Below, piece after piece: positions 22,387 to 35,409 of a stretch of DNA of 64,000 nt (position 1 is the stretch's first letter; every line of letters begins with the position of its first letter). The stretch comes from Cheiracanthium punctorium (lineage: Eukaryota; Arthropoda; Arachnida; Araneae; Cheiracanthiidae): positions 94,600 to 158,599 of the forward strand of contig JAWZYV010016541.1 of assembly GCA_038373885.1 (NCBI GenBank), in the 5' to 3' direction. Position numbers and translations under genes: made by a program. Below the pieces are notes generated by a model that was not told where the DNA came from, made no database searches, and saw nothing but the letters and a program-made list of their open reading frames with translations.

Positions 22387-22500
22387 ATTTGTTTGTTTGT
22401 TTGTTTGTTCGTGTGATTATTGCAACGCTACGCAAGGGTGATCTGCAAAGGTCGGGGGGGGGCTTGGTAGGAGGACTTTCTGAGGGGTTCTAACGCATAA
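22387..22500 (-). mobile_element. 5'-truncated SINE with AAAC tail, higher-order copy 1
   Basis: On the minus strand it ends GCGTAGCGTTGCAATAATCA followed by an AACAAACAAACAAACAAATA tail. It starts within the CGTTAGAACCCC block. It lies exactly where the satellite monomer reads TACTAATTTTTAAGG, which is split and partly duplicated around it. Confidence 0.85.
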
Positions 22501-25474
22501 TAAGTTTTAAGGAGCTGTTACTTGATCTAAAAAGTAATAGTAAAAAAAAATTCAATGTTTTGTGGCCTTTTATATTGTACGTAACCTGGCCATGTTAATG
22601 TAAAAACTTTTTTAAATGAAAATATTAGTTTTTATCAAAAAATAGTTGAGTTAGTTAACTGGTTTTAGTAAGTAACATGAACATTTTATTCCAAATAAAA
22701 CTAACCAAATATCAAAATATCACGTCCTTAGATATTTATGATTTTTGATTTACATGTAGTACTATCACATGTGATGAAAATGCCATTTTTAGCTTCTTTA
22801 AATAATTATTTCACAGTTATGAAGATTTGGAATTTATGAAGAATACGAAATTTTGCATGTTCATTTTTAAGAGGCAGTAACTCAAGAACTAACTGTCCTA
22901 GAGAAATGAAATTTATGTTCATTTGTTCAGTGTTTTCAGGTCTTAACTGATATATGTAACCTAAGCATTAACTTTTCTTTGCTTCAAGTTATTTTTTAAT
23001 GAAATTTTAATACTAATAAATTGACTTTTTTTTAACAATTGCAGGTTATTTAACAATGTATCTTAAATACATATGCAAATTTTAAAGATGGGGTTTCTAT
23101 TGCATCATGTTAAAAACAAGTACTAATTGTGTACGTAATTTATATTTAATCGGGTAGAGGATTTTATTGGTGATATTAAAAAAAGAAAAAATAATACTCC
23201 CGGTTTCTACCTATATTTAATTTTTTCATATTTCTACTTCCTTAACTTTTTCAGAAATATATTTCCGAGTTTCAGAGTTTTGGAATATTTAAAAAATTCA
23301 GAAATTTTGCATGTTAATTTTTAAGGGGATATAAGAAGACCTATTTCACCTAGAGATAGTTTACAATTACAGACATTTGTTCAGTCTTTTAGGTTGCTTT
23401 ATAAATAATACGTAACCCTACCATATAATTTTTTTTCTTAAGCTTTTTAAAAATTAAAATAGATTTTTTTAAACAAAGTCCAAACATTGTGTCATCATAT
23501 ACTGGTGACTTTCCGTTTATATATACTACTTCATCATTGGATGATAACTCTAAATATTTAGACATTTTAGACAATTTATTTACGAGCCACGATTTTTTAA
23601 AAATTATTTAAAGGCATAAACATATCATACTATATTAATTTTTAAAGAGCTGTTACTCAAAACGTACTTGATCTAAATGTTTTAATTTAATATTTTTTCA
23701 AATGTCTTGTGGCCTTTCATATTGTATGTAACCTGACCATGTTAATGTATGAATCTTTTTAAATTGAATTTTTTTAATTTTTATTAAAACAAAGTTAAGT
23801 CAATTAACTGCTTTTTATAAGTAACATGAACATGTTATTCCAAATGAAACCAAACAGTAGTCAAAATATTGTGTATTTAGGTATTGATGATTTTTGGTTT
23901 ACATTTAGTACTATCACATTTGATAAAATTTCGATGTTTAGCCATTTCTTTATATTTTTCTCCGATTTGAAGTTTTGTTATTTTTAAAGAATCAGAAATT
24001 TTGCATGTTAATTTTTAAGAGGCTATAACTGAAGAACTATTTGACAAAGAGTGTTGAAATTTATGTTCATTTGTTCAGTGTTTTGTGGTCTTAACTGAAA
24101 TGTAACACTTAACCATGCAACTTTTTCTCTTAAACTTTTTTTAGATGAAATTTTAATACCATACAATTGATTGTTTAAAGAAGGAATCTTATTAAAAAAT
24201 GCTTCTTTAATATGTATGCAAAATTTACGGACGAAGTATGTATTTCATCATGTTGAAAAAACTGTTAAGTGTATACATAATTTACTTTTTGTCGATAAGA
24301 GTGGATTTTTTTGATAAGGTTAAAAAAAGAATATAGGCTATTACATGTGAATAATTACATTTAATTTTTTTCATATTTTCTATCTCTTTAGATTTTTCAA
24401 AAATTAATTTCTCAGTTTGGAAGTTTGGAATTTCTTAAAGAATGAGAAATTTTGCATGTTAATTTTTAAGAGGCTATAACTCAAGACCTGTTTGACGTAG
24501 AGAGTTGACATTTATAGCCATTTGTTCAGTGTTTTGTGGTCTTTTATAAATTATGTATAACCCTACCATGTAAATTTTCTCCTAAGAATTATTTTTAATG
24601 AAATTCGAATAATTTAAAATTGATTTTTTTAACAATGTTCAAAGCAACATGTCTTGGTATACTGGTTTTTTATTTTTTGTTTGCATATACCACTTCAACA
24701 TTGGATGATAACTGTAAATCTTTAGAATGCTAAAAGTTTATTTCCAAGCCATGAATTTTTTTAAACATTAAAAATTATAAATGTTTCATGGTATACTAAT
24801 TTTTAAGGAACTCTAACTCATATGTTATAATTTTTTTTCAATGTCTAGTGGCCTTTCATATTGTGTGTAACCTGAACATGTTACTCTAAAACCTTTTACA
24901 AATCGGAATTTTTAATTTTTCTTAAAAGAAACTTGGGTTATTTAACTGATTTTTATAAGTAACATGAACATGTTATTCCAAATACAACCAACCAGTGGGC
25001 GAAATATCACGTCTTTAGATTTTTATGATTTACGTTTATATTTAGTACTATCATATTTGATGAAAAATTGATTTTTAGCTTTTCTTAAAAATATATTTGC
25101 CATTTTTAAAGTTTTGGAATAATAAAGAATCAAAAATTTCGCATGTTAATTTTTAAGTGACTGTAACGCAAGACCTAATTCACCTTGAGATAGTTGACAT
25201 TTACAGCCCTTGTTCAGTGTTTTAATGTCTTTATAAATTATATGTACCGCTACCATGTGAATTTTTTTTCTCAAGTTTCTTTAATGAAATTTTAACAATT
25301 TCACTAAAACTTTTTTTAAACAAAGTATTGTGTCTTTATATATGGATGACCTTTGATTTGCATATACCACTTCAGCATTGGATGATAAATGTAAATATTT
25401 AGACTTTTTAAACTATTTATTTCCGAGCTATGAACTTTTGTAAATCACTAAAATTCAGAAGAAAACTTGGTATA

Positions 25475-25606
25475 CTAATTTTTATTTGTTTGTTTCTTTG
25501 TTCGTGTGATTATGGCAACGCTAAGCAAGGGCGATCTGCCAAGGATGAAGTTTGCCTTGGTAGGAGGACTTTCTAAGTGTTCTAACGCTTACTAATTTTT
25601 AAGGAG
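25475..25606 (-). mobile_element. 5'-truncated SINE with AAAC tail, higher-order copy 2
   Basis: Same insertion point and same truncation as at 22.4 kb. The flanking duplication is clearest here: ACTAATTTTTA before the tail and ACTAATTTTTA after the SINE start, 11 bp, then the monomer resumes AAGGAGCTGTAAC. Confidence 0.9.
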
Positions 25607-28600
25607 CTGTAACGCAAAAGTACGCGATATAAGAAGTTATAATTTAAAAAATATTTCAAAACAAACTTTAGTTATTTAACTGGGCTTAATAAGTAAGATG
25701 AACGTTTTATTCCAAATAAAACTAACCAATGGTCAAAATATCACGTCTTTAGATATTGATGATTTTTGGTTTATGTGTAGTACTATCACATTTGATGAAA
25801 ATGCGAATTTTAGCTTTTTTTTAAATGTTTCCCAGTCTGAAGTTTTGGAGTTTTTGAAGAATCAGAAATTTTGGAAGATCATTTTTAAGAGGCTGTAACT
25901 GAGGAACTATATGACCTAGAGAGTTGAAATTCGTCTTCATTTGATCAGTGTTTCGGGGTCTTATCTCATATGTGTAACCTAAACATGTAACTTTCTTTTT
26001 CCTTCAAGTTTTTTCAAATGGAATTTTAATACTATCAAATTGATTTTTTAACGATTGCACGTTATTGAACAATGTATGTTTGATATGTATGCGAAATTTA
26101 AAGATGGGGTTCCTATTGCATCATTTCAAGAACAAGTATTAAGTGTATACATAATTTATATTTTATCGGGTTAGGGGATTTTATTGATGATGTCAAAATA
26201 AAGAAAAAATAATAATATAGGTGACTATTTATATTTAATTTTTTCACAGTTTCAAACTCCTTATCTTTTTAAGAAATTTATTTCCCAGTTTTGGAAATTT
26301 TTAAGGAAGCAGAAATTTTACATATCAATTTTTAAGGAGACTCAAGACCTACTTGACCTAGAGATAGTTTACAAGTACAGACTGTTGTTCAGTATTTTAG
26401 GATGTTTTACAAATAATATGTAACCCTGCCATGTATTTTTTTTTTCTTAAGCTTTTTCAAAATGAAATTTAAAATAGATTTTTTTAGACAATGTCCAAAC
26501 ATTGTGTATTTATATAAGGGTGCCTTTTCATATATCCCTTTATATATATCACTCGAACTTTGGGCTGATAACTATTACTGTTTAGACTTTTCAAACAATT
26601 TACTCTCGAGTCATTAATTTTTTTATATCATTTAAACTAATAAGCATTTTATATTATACCAATTTTTAAGGAGCTGTAACACAAAATGTACTTGATCTAA
26701 ATGTTTTAATTTAATATTTTTTCAAATGTTTTGTGGCCTTTCATATTGTATGTAACCTGACCATGTTAATGTAGAAATCTTTTTAAATTGAAATTTTTAA
26801 TTTTTACTAAAACAAACTTAAGTTAATTAACCGCTTTTATAAGTAGCATGAACGTGTTATTCCAAATAAAACCAACCAGAGGTCAAAACATTGTGTCTTT
26901 AGGTAGTGATGAAATTTGGTTTACATTTAGTACTGTTGCATTTGATAAAAATTCAATTTTTAGACTTTTTAAAATATATTTTCCCGTTTTGAATTTTTTT
27001 ATTTTAAAGAATCAGAAATATCATATAGCCCTTCACCATTGGATGATAACTGTAAATCTTTGGAGTGTTAAAATATTTATTTCCGAGCCATGAATTTTTT
27101 TAAACATTAAAAATCATAAAACATTCATTCTATACTAATCTTTAAGGAGCTGTAACTCAAAATGTACTTGATCTAAATGTTATAATTTTTTTTCAATGTT
27201 TTGTGGCCTTTCATATAGTATGTACCCTGAACGTGTTACTGTAAAAATATTTCAAATCGAAATTTTTAATTTTTTTAAAACTAACTTCGGTTAATTAACT
27301 GCTTTTTATAAGTAACATAAACGTGTTTTTCCAAATACGACCAACCAGTGGTCGAAATATTTCGTCTTTAGATATTCATAATTTTGGGTTTATATGTAGT
27401 ACTATCACATTTGATGGAATTTCGGTTTATAGCTTTTCTTAAAAATACATTTCAGAGTTTTAAAGTTTTGGAATTTTAAAGAATCAGGAATTTCTCATGT
27501 TAATTTTAAATTGACTGTAACTCAAGACCTATTTGACCTGCGAGCCGTTAATTTTTTATATCATAAAGTCATAATTATTTCATATCATACTAATTTTTAA
27601 AGAGCTGTAACTCAAAACGCACTTGCTCTAAATGCCTTTCAAATGTTTTGTGGCCTTTCATATTGTATATAACCTGGCGATGTTAAAGTATAAATCTTTT
27701 TAAATTGAAATGTTTAATTTTTATTAAAACAAACATAATTTAATTAACTGCTTTTTATAAGTAACATGAAAGTGTTATTTCAAATGAAAGCAATCAGTGG
27801 TCAAAACATTGTGTCATTAGGTAGTGATGAAATTTCATTTATATTTAGTACTGTCACATTTGATAAAAATTTCATTCTTAGCCTTTTTTTAAAAAATATG
27901 TTTTCACGTTTTGGTATTTTAAAGAATCAGAAATTTTGCTTGTTCATTTTAAGAGGCTATACCAGAAGAGCTAATTGACCAAGAGTGTTGTAATTTGTGT
28001 TCATTTGTTCAGTGTTTTGTGGTCTTAACTGAAATATGTAACCTAACCATATAACATTTTTTTCTTAAACTTTTTTAGATAAAATTTTAATACTATAAAA
28101 TTGATTTTTTAAAGAATGTATGTCATTTAAAAAGGCTTCTTTAAATTGTATGCAAAATTTGAAGATGGAGTACATATTGCATCAAGTTGAAAAAAAAGTG
28201 CTAAGTGTGTACCTAATTTACTTTCTGCGGATAAGGGTGAAATTTATTGATAAGGTTAAAAAAAGAAAATAGGCTATTACATGTGACTACTTATATTTAA
28301 TTTTACTATACTTTCTACCTCCTTAGCTTTTTCAAAAATTTATTTCTCTGTTTTGAAGTTTGAAATTTTTTAAAGAATCAGAAATTTTGCATTTAAATAT
28401 TTAAGACTCTGTTTGACCTAGAGGGTTGACATTTATAGCCATTTGTTCAGTGTTTTGTTTTCTTTTAAAATTTATGCGTAGCCCTACCATTTAAATTTTG
28501 TCTTAAGTTTTTTAATGAAGTTTTAATAATTTAAAATTGCTTTTTTTAAACAATGGTCAAAACATGATGTCTTCGTATGTTGGTGGTTTTTTGTTTACAT

Positions 28601-29389
28601 ATTCCACTTCAACATTGGATGATAACTCTAAATCTTTAGAATGTTAAAAAAGTCCGAGCCATGAATTTTTTTAAACATTAAAAGCCATAAAATTTTCCTG
28701 TTATACTAATCTTTAAGAAGCTGTAACTCAAAATATACTTGATCTAAATGTTACAATTTAATTTTTTTCAATGGTTTGTGGCTTTTAATATTGTATGTAA
28801 CCTGACCATGTTACTGTAAAACCTTTTTCAAATCGAAATTTTTAATTTTTATTCATAAAAACTTAGGTTAATTAACTGCTTTATATAAGTATCATTAACG
28901 TGTTATTCCAAATACAACCAACCATGGTCGAAATATCACGTCTTTAGATATTATTTTTTGTTTATATGTAGTACTATCACATTTGATGTAAATTCCAGTT
29001 TTTAAGTTTTCTTAAAAATATATTTCCCGGTTTTGAAGTTTTGGAATTTTAAAGAATAAGAAATTTCTCATGTTAATTTTAAAGTGACTGTGACTCAAGA
29101 CCTATTATACCTAGAGATAGTTGACATTTACAACCTTTTGTTCAGTGTTTTATGTCTTTTTTAAATTATATGTAACCCTACCATGTAATTTTTTTACTTG
29201 AAATTTTAATAATTTAAAATTTGATTTTTTCAAACATTCATAACATTGTGTCCTTATATATGGGTGACTTTTGATTTGCATATACCACTTCAGCATTGGA
29301 TGATAACTGTAAATGTTTAGACTTTTTATAAATTTATTTCGGAGCTATGAATTTTTGTAAATCACAAAATTCAGAAAATATCTTGGTAT

Positions 29390-29521
29390 ATTAATTTTTA
29401 TTTGTTTGTTTGTTTGTTCGTGTGATTATGGCAACGCTACGCAAGGGCGATCTGCTAAGGATGGGGTTTGCCTTGGAAGGAGGACTTTCTAAGGTGTTCT
29501 AACACTTACTAATTTTTAAGG
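29390..29521 (-). mobile_element. 5'-truncated SINE with AAAC tail, higher-order copy 3
   Basis: Same insertion as at 22.4 and 25.5 kb, with TTAATTTTTA before the tail and ACTAATTTTTA after. The three copies are 3.1 and 3.9 kb apart, matching the higher-order block of the satellite. Confidence 0.9.
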
Positions 29522-30684
29522 AGATGTAACTCAAAAGTACTTGCTCTAAAAAGTTATAATTTAAAAATTATTTCAATGTTTTATGTTACTTTCTGTATTG
29601 TATGTAACCTGTCTATGTTAATGTAAAAACTGTTTTAAATGGAAATATTAGTTTTTATTTAAACAAACTAAAGTTATTTCACTGGTTTTAATAAGTAACC
29701 TGAACAATTTATTCCAAATAAAACCAAACAATTATCAAAATATCACGTCTTTAACATTTGATGATCTATCACATTTGATTAAAATGCGATTTTTAGTTTT
29801 TTTAAAAAATTCCCAGTTTGGAAGTTCTGGAATTTTTGAAGAATCAGAAATTTTGCATGTTAATTTTTATGAGGCTGTAACTAAAAAACTATCTGTCCTA
29901 GAGAGTTGAAATTTATGTTCATTTGTTCAGTGATTTGTGGTCTTAACTGATATATGTAACCTAAGCATGTAACTTTTTTTTCTTTAAGTTTTTTTAAAAT
30001 GAAATTTTAATACTATTAAATTGGTTTTTTTTAACAATTGCATGTTATTTAACAAAGTATCTTTAACATTATATGCGAATTTTAAAGATGGGGTTTCTGT
30101 TACATCATGTTGAAAAGTACAAAGTGTGTACATAATTAATTTTTATCAGGTAGGGTGGATTTCATTGTTGATGTTAAAAAAATAATAAAAATAGCAATGC
30201 AGGTGACTATTTATATTTAATTTTTTAATATTTTCTACTTCCTAAGCTTTTTAAGAAATTTATTTCCCGGTTTCGGAGTTTTGGAATTTTTAAAGAATAA
30301 GAAATTTTGCTTGTTAATTTTTAAGTGGATGTAACTCAAGACTCATTTAACCTAGAGATAATATACGATTACAGTCATTTGTTCAGCGTTTTAGGGTATT
30401 TTATAAATAATATGTAAGCCTACCAGGTATTTTTTAAAAGTTTTTTTTAAAGGAAATTTAAAATAGATTTTTTAAGCAATTTCAATACATTATGCCTTTA
30501 TATATTGGTGATTTCTCATTTATATATACCACTTCAACATTGGAGGATAGGTGTAAATGTTTAGACATTTTAAAGAATTTATTTAGGGGCCATTAATTTT
30601 TCAAATAATTTAAAGCCATAAACATTTCATGTTATCTAATTTTTGAGGAACTGTAACTCAAAATGTACTTGATCAAAACATTTT

Positions 30685-30722
30685 AATTATTATTATTATT
30701 ATTATTTTAATTATTATTATTA
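30685..30722. repeat. (ATT)n microsatellite
   Basis: Two short ATT runs separated by a single irregularity, replacing the usual poly-T stretch of the satellite monomer. Confidence 0.95.
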
Positions 30723-32734
30723 TGTTTTGTGGTCTTTCATTTTGTATGTAACCTGACCATGTTAATGTAGAAACATTTTTAAAACTAAAGTTTTTATATT
30801 TATTAAAACGAACTTAAGTTTATTAACTATTTCTTTATAAGTAACATGAACGCGTTATTCGAAATGAAACCAACCAGTGGTCAAAACATTGTGTCTTTAA
30901 GTACTGATGAAATTTGATTTATATTTAGTACTGTCACATTTGATAAAAATTTGAGTTTTAGAATTTTTTTTAATATGTTTTCCCATTTTGAAATTTTGGT
31001 ATTTTAAAGATTCAGAAATTTTGTATGTTCAATTTTTAAGAGGCTGTACCTGAAGAACTATTTGACCCAGGGTGTTGAAATTTATGTTCATTTGTTCAGT
31101 GCTTTGTGGTCTTAACTTAAATATGTAACCCAACCATGTAACATTTTATTCTTAAACTTTTTTGATAAAATTTTAATACTATAAAATTGAATTTGTAAAG
31201 AATGTGTATGCGAAATTTGAAGTTGGAGCATCTATTTCATCATTTTGAAAAAAAAGTACTGTGTACATTAGTACTTTTTGTAACTACATTTGTACTTTTG
31301 AACTAAGTGTGTACATTAGTATTTGTTGTAAAAAAGTACTATTGCTGTTTTTTTTCAGGAAGGCTGGATTTTATTTATAAGGTTAATAAAAGAAACTGGG
31401 CAATTACATTTGACTACTTATATTTAATTTTTTTCATATTTTCTTCCTATTTAGCTTTTTTTAAATATATTTCTCAGTTTTGAACCTTTGTAATTTTTTT
31501 AAGAAGCAGAAGTTCTGCAAATTAATTTTTAAGAGGCTGTAACTCAAGACCTATTTGACCTAGCGAGTTGGCTTTTATAATCATTCTTCAGTGTTAATAA
31601 CTATTTGTTAAGCCATTTGTACATCATAATTTTTTTCAATGTTTTGTGGCCTTTTTATAAAGTATGTAACTTGTCCATGTTAATGTAAACACTTCTTAAA
31701 TCAAACTTCTTAATTTTTATTAAAGCAAACTTATTTTATTTAACTGCTTTTTATAAAAAGCATAAACGCGTTATTCCAAATAAAACCAACAAATGGTGAA
31801 AACGTTATGTGTTTAGATATGGATGATTTTTGGTGTACATTTAGTATTATGACATTTGATGAAAATGTGATTTTTTTAGCTTTAAAAAAAATATTTCCCT
31901 GTTTTGAAGTTTTGAAATTTTTAAAGAATCAGGAAATTAGCATGTTAAATTGTAAGGGGCTGTAAATGAAGACCTATTTGAACTAGAGGGTTGAAATTTT
32001 TTGTTTTTTCAGTGTTTTGTGGTCTTAAATATGTAACCAAACCACGTAGCGTAATTTTGTGTGTATTACGTGTGTACAGGGTTTTGTGGCCTTTCATAAA
32101 ATATGTAACCTGACCATGTTAGTGTAAAAGCTTTAAACCGAAATTATTGATTTTTATCAAAACAAAATTTTCATTTAGCTGTTTTTTCAAGTTCCAAATA
32201 AAACCAAGCTATGGCCGAACTATCATGTCTTTACATATTGATTATTTTTGGTTTATATGTATTACTACCACATTTGATAAAAATTTACTTTTCAGTTATG
32301 AAGGTTCGAATTTTTTTTTTAAATACAGAATTTTGCATGAAAATTTTTAAGAGGCTGTAACTCAAGATGTATTTGACCTAGTTGACATTTTAATCCATTT
32401 GCTCAGTATTTTTTGTCTTTTGTAAATTTTATGTAACCCTACAATGTAAATTATTTCTTTTCTTTAAATTAAAAAAAATGAATTTTTAGTAATTTAAAAT
32501 TGATTTTTTAAAAGAATACATGTTATTTTGAAATGGGATATTATTGAAATTTGAAAGCGGCTATTTAAGGCTACTCTTAAAAGGAGGAAAAAAGTAAGTA
32601 CCACTGATTTATGATTTTAAAAGTTCTCAAATTTAAATCGTACTCTCAAAAAATTCACAATTTTTCTTCAAAAGCTGTACTGTGCACTCTTGCAAGTAGA
32701 AACGTGTAAAAAGTGTGAAACTAACTTATGTATA

Positions 32735-33043
32735 AGTGTCCCCTCTTGAAAATTTTTAACCTACGAAAATTAGAAGGAATTTCAGGGAAAATCTAAAATT
32801 TACAAAAATGTGGACTTCATGTTGTGATGCCGACATCACATATTGCTTTTTGGCACTAGTATATAACCCCTGTCCTGTATTTTAAGCGGTGCATGTTATA
32901 TACAGGACTGGGGTTATATACTAGTGCCAAAATACAATATGTGATGTCGGCATCACAACATGAAGTACACATTTTTGTAAATTTTAGATTTTCCCTGAAA
33001 TTCCTTCTAATTTTCGTAGGTTAAAAATTTTCAAGAGTGCACA
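32735..33043. mobile_element. Large near-perfect palindrome
   Basis: The left arm 32735-32879 and right arm 32901-33043 are reverse complements with about six mismatches over ~145 bp. The spacer between them is 21 bp. Arms begin AGTGT.C.CTCTTGAAAAT and reach the centre at TATATAACCCC(T/A)GTCCTGTA. There is no coding frame and no certain TSD. It is best read as a foldback element or a recent inverted duplication. Confidence 0.9.
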
Positions 33044-33093
33044 CTTAGCTTACGAAGACGGTGGTTGTCGAGGAAACAAAATCTACCACACAG

Positions 33094-33767
33094 TCTTGGT
33101 ACACAAATTAAAATAAACTAATTGTACCAGGGACTAGAAAAAATTCAGGATGATTCTTTATAAGCTGTACTACAAACTGAATTAAATGAAAAACCAGTGT
33201 TTTTTTTTAGAAATCTCCCATTAAAAACAAATTCACAGAACTGCAGAGCAAAATTTTTCGAAGAGCAATACATTCTGTTAAATTTTCAATTTTTAAAGAA
33301 AATATCTTATAAATGGAATTCTACAGCAAAATATTGCGAAGACTTGCATATTCTGTAAAATTTTCGATTTTTAAGAAAGTTTAATAACTGAAAGTTATTA
33401 AACTTTCTTCTCAGTTAGAAAAGTTTAATAACTTTCAAATCTTTCTTCTCAGTTAGAAACTTAAAAGTTTAGTAACTGAGACAATCAGGGCATGACTATC
33501 CCACGGCACTTGTCGCACGTGCCCTGGGCACACATACTGAAAAATGCCAAAAATTGAGTTTAAAGCTAGTTTGTACAAGGGTACAAATATGAGTCTGCTA
33601 TGTACAAGGGCATAAACTTTGACAAGTGCCCTGGGCACAAACATGCTAGGTCCTGGATACAGGTTTGTAATTTATTTCAGTCTATAGTACAGCTTCTAAA
33701 GAAACATTCTAAAAATTCTGAAGAGCTTAACATAATTAGTTTTTTTTTGTATTTGTGTACCAAAGTC
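33094..33767. mobile_element. Long-inverted-repeat element, copy 1
   Basis: The left end CTTGGTACACAAATTAAAAT, through GATTCTTTATAAGCTGTACT, is matched on the other strand by CTTTGGTACACAAATACAAA and TTTCTTTAGAAGCTGTACT. The imperfect inverted repeats are ~95 bp long. The middle holds a perfect 16-bp hairpin (33374-33408) and two copies of a GTGCCCTGGGCACA word. Confidence 0.7.
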
Positions 33768-33830
33768 CCATGATATTTTCGAATAACAGGGTTAAGGCTG
33801 TAGTTCGAAAAACAAAACACGGTGTGCGAT

Positions 33831-34166
33831 CTTGGTACAAACAGTGAAATAAACTTATTACTTGCGTCAAAGACTTAAAAAATAAAAAATCAGAATGATT
33901 CTTCAAAGTCTCTACTACACATTGTAATAAAAAAAATATCTGTGCCTTTGTGAAACTTTCAGAAAAAAAATCTTATGCATAGAATCGCATAGCAAAATTA
34001 TACATTTTGCAAAACTTTCGCTTTTTAAGGTTTTTCTTTAAAGTTTCATAAACGGCACAAATTTAACATGTATTACAGTGTATAATACAGCTTGGAAGAG
34101 ACATCCTAAAAATTTTCAAGTCCCTGACATTATTAGTTTTTTTTTTTTTGTATTTATGTACCAAAA
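33831..34166. mobile_element. Long-inverted-repeat element, copy 2, shorter
   Basis: CTTGGTACAAACAGTGAAAT through CAGAATGATTCTTCAAAGTC is matched by the reverse complement of CAGCTTGGAAGAGACATCC and TATTTATGTACCAAAA. It lies in the same orientation as copy 1, about 60 bp away, with a smaller middle. Confidence 0.65.
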
Positions 34167-34196
34167 TCATGTATTTTTCCAACTACAGACTCAGTA

Positions 34197-34680
34197 TTAA
34201 GGGGAGCGCAAAGAAATGTCGTTTTTCGTACGTCAATATTTTGCCGAGCTCAAACTACTGAAGCTAATAATATGAAATTTGGCATGCATGTGAGTTTTTT
34301 AAGTTAGATGATTCTTCCAAAACATTTTCCAAAAATTGAATTTTCCTAAATTCGTAACCTATATTATAGATCTAGTGCATTCTTTTCACAATATCTCACC
34401 CTCAAAAAAAAAAAAAAAAAAAAAAAAAGATGTGCTTAAAACTTTTGTTTTAAAACACAACACTGATGAATATCTTAAAATTAGTTTCAGGTCCTCCGAA
34501 AAAGGGGAGGGTGACCATATTTCATGAAAAAATAAATATATTATCTACAAAATTCTTGCTTTAAAATTTAACAAATAAGTATCCAATGTACAGCTATGTT
34601 TGTAATTAAAAACTTTTGAAAATGTATGTGTTAAAATTTTATTTTTAAAAAGGAACGACATTTCTTTCCGGTTCCCTCAA
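34197..34680. mobile_element. MITE with TTAAGGGGAGC termini
   Basis: The left end is TTAAGGGGAGCGCAAAGAAA and the right end read inwards is TTGAGGGAACCGGAAAGAAA. Both continue TGTCGTT. The left TTAA and right TCAA suggest a decayed TTAA target site. The interior includes a poly-A tract at 34405-34429 and no protein similarity. Confidence 0.75.
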
Positions 34681-34710
34681 TAGAAAATCTAAGCTTAACC
34701 CATATTAGTA

Positions 34711-34917
34711 GGTCATTTCAAAAACCACCTAAGTCACAACTTTTCAGGAATAAATAAAAAAATGCATTTTCAAGAATATCTTTTTGTTTTCAATTTTGAT
34801 TAGGCTACCAAGTATGGAATACTTTTATTTTATTAAAAACTTGGTATTCAATTGTATTGAAAAATTGCATTTGACCAATTTTTTTAATAATGACTTAGGA
34901 GGATTTTGAAGTGACCA
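34711..34917. mobile_element. 207-bp MITE
   Basis: The 26-bp termini are GGTCATTTCAAAAACCACCT and the following AAGTCA at left, and GGTCACTTCAAAATCCTCCT plus AAGTCA read inwards at right. There are four mismatches. Partial complementarity continues inside around 'tgcattt'. The target-site duplication is not clear. Confidence 0.75.
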
Positions 34918-34975
34918 GTTCAATAAGCATAAAACATAATTACTTACCGTAAAAAATAATTATTTTATCATTAGA

Positions 34976-35221
34976 TACACCGTCTCAAAAAAGTATTCGA
35001 GTATAAACAAAATTTCCTATTTTAGTTTTGCAAATAAATAATTAGTTTTTGAAAAGCGCGCAATTCGACAGAAACGTAAGAATTTTTATTACATGTGACC
35101 TGATTCATATTTTATGAAAACAAATGATATTTAATAAAGTAATGATGAATGTAAGTTTTTAATACAGGAAGCCAAAGTAGGAAGTTTGATTTTTACTCGA
35201 ATACTTTTTTGAGAGAGTGTA
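34976..35221. mobile_element. Tc1/mariner-type MITE
   Basis: TA at 34976-34977 and 35220-35221. The termini are TACACCGTCTCAAAAAAGTA and, read inwards from the right, TACACTCTCTCAAAAAAGTA. Both continue TTCGAGTA, then AACAAAAT or AATCAAAC. No transposase fragment is visible in the 246 bp. Confidence 0.85.
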
Positions 35222-35409
35222 CAGTAAAATCTCTGTATAACGAATTTCAAAGGACCGGAGATCAATCTCCTAATACTGAAAAATTCGTAATAATGAAATT
35301 TCATTAGGAATGAATTTGTGTTACAGAATTTTCTTTTGATAGAAATCTTTTATTCATTAATCTAAATTATTCGTAAAAATGAAATTCGATGCAAAAAGAT
35401 TTTACTGTA
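35220..35409. mobile_element. pogo/Tigger-type MITE sharing a TA with its neighbour
   Basis: The termini are TACAGTAAAATCTCTGTATA at left and TACAGTAAAATCTTTTTGCA read inwards at right, then CGAATTTC in both. CAGTAAAA(T/C)CTC..TATAACGAATT is typical of pogo/Tigger-derived MITEs. Its left TA (35220-35221) is also the right TA of the preceding MITE. Confidence 0.85.

Larger units (their letters stand above)
16130..32560. repeat. Old degenerate dimeric satellite
   Basis: About 25-30 monomer starts carry variants of CAATGGTCAAAATATCATGTC. Examples lie near 16157, 17767, 18142, 19610, 19984, 20327, 20690, 22715, 25730, 26880, 27800, 28915, 30880 and 32210. Two related monomer classes alternate. 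One has TAGTACTATCACATTTGATG, AAGAATCAGAAATTTTGCAT and TTGTGGTCTTAACTG. The other has CCACTTCAACATTGGATGAT, TACTAATTTTTAAGGAGCTG and TTTTGTGGCCTTTCAT. Monomers are ~350-375 bp and one dimer is ~717 bp (19610 to 20327). Higher-order blocks of 3.0-3.9 kb recur. Divergence between copies is high, and no long frame survives. Confidence 0.85.
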
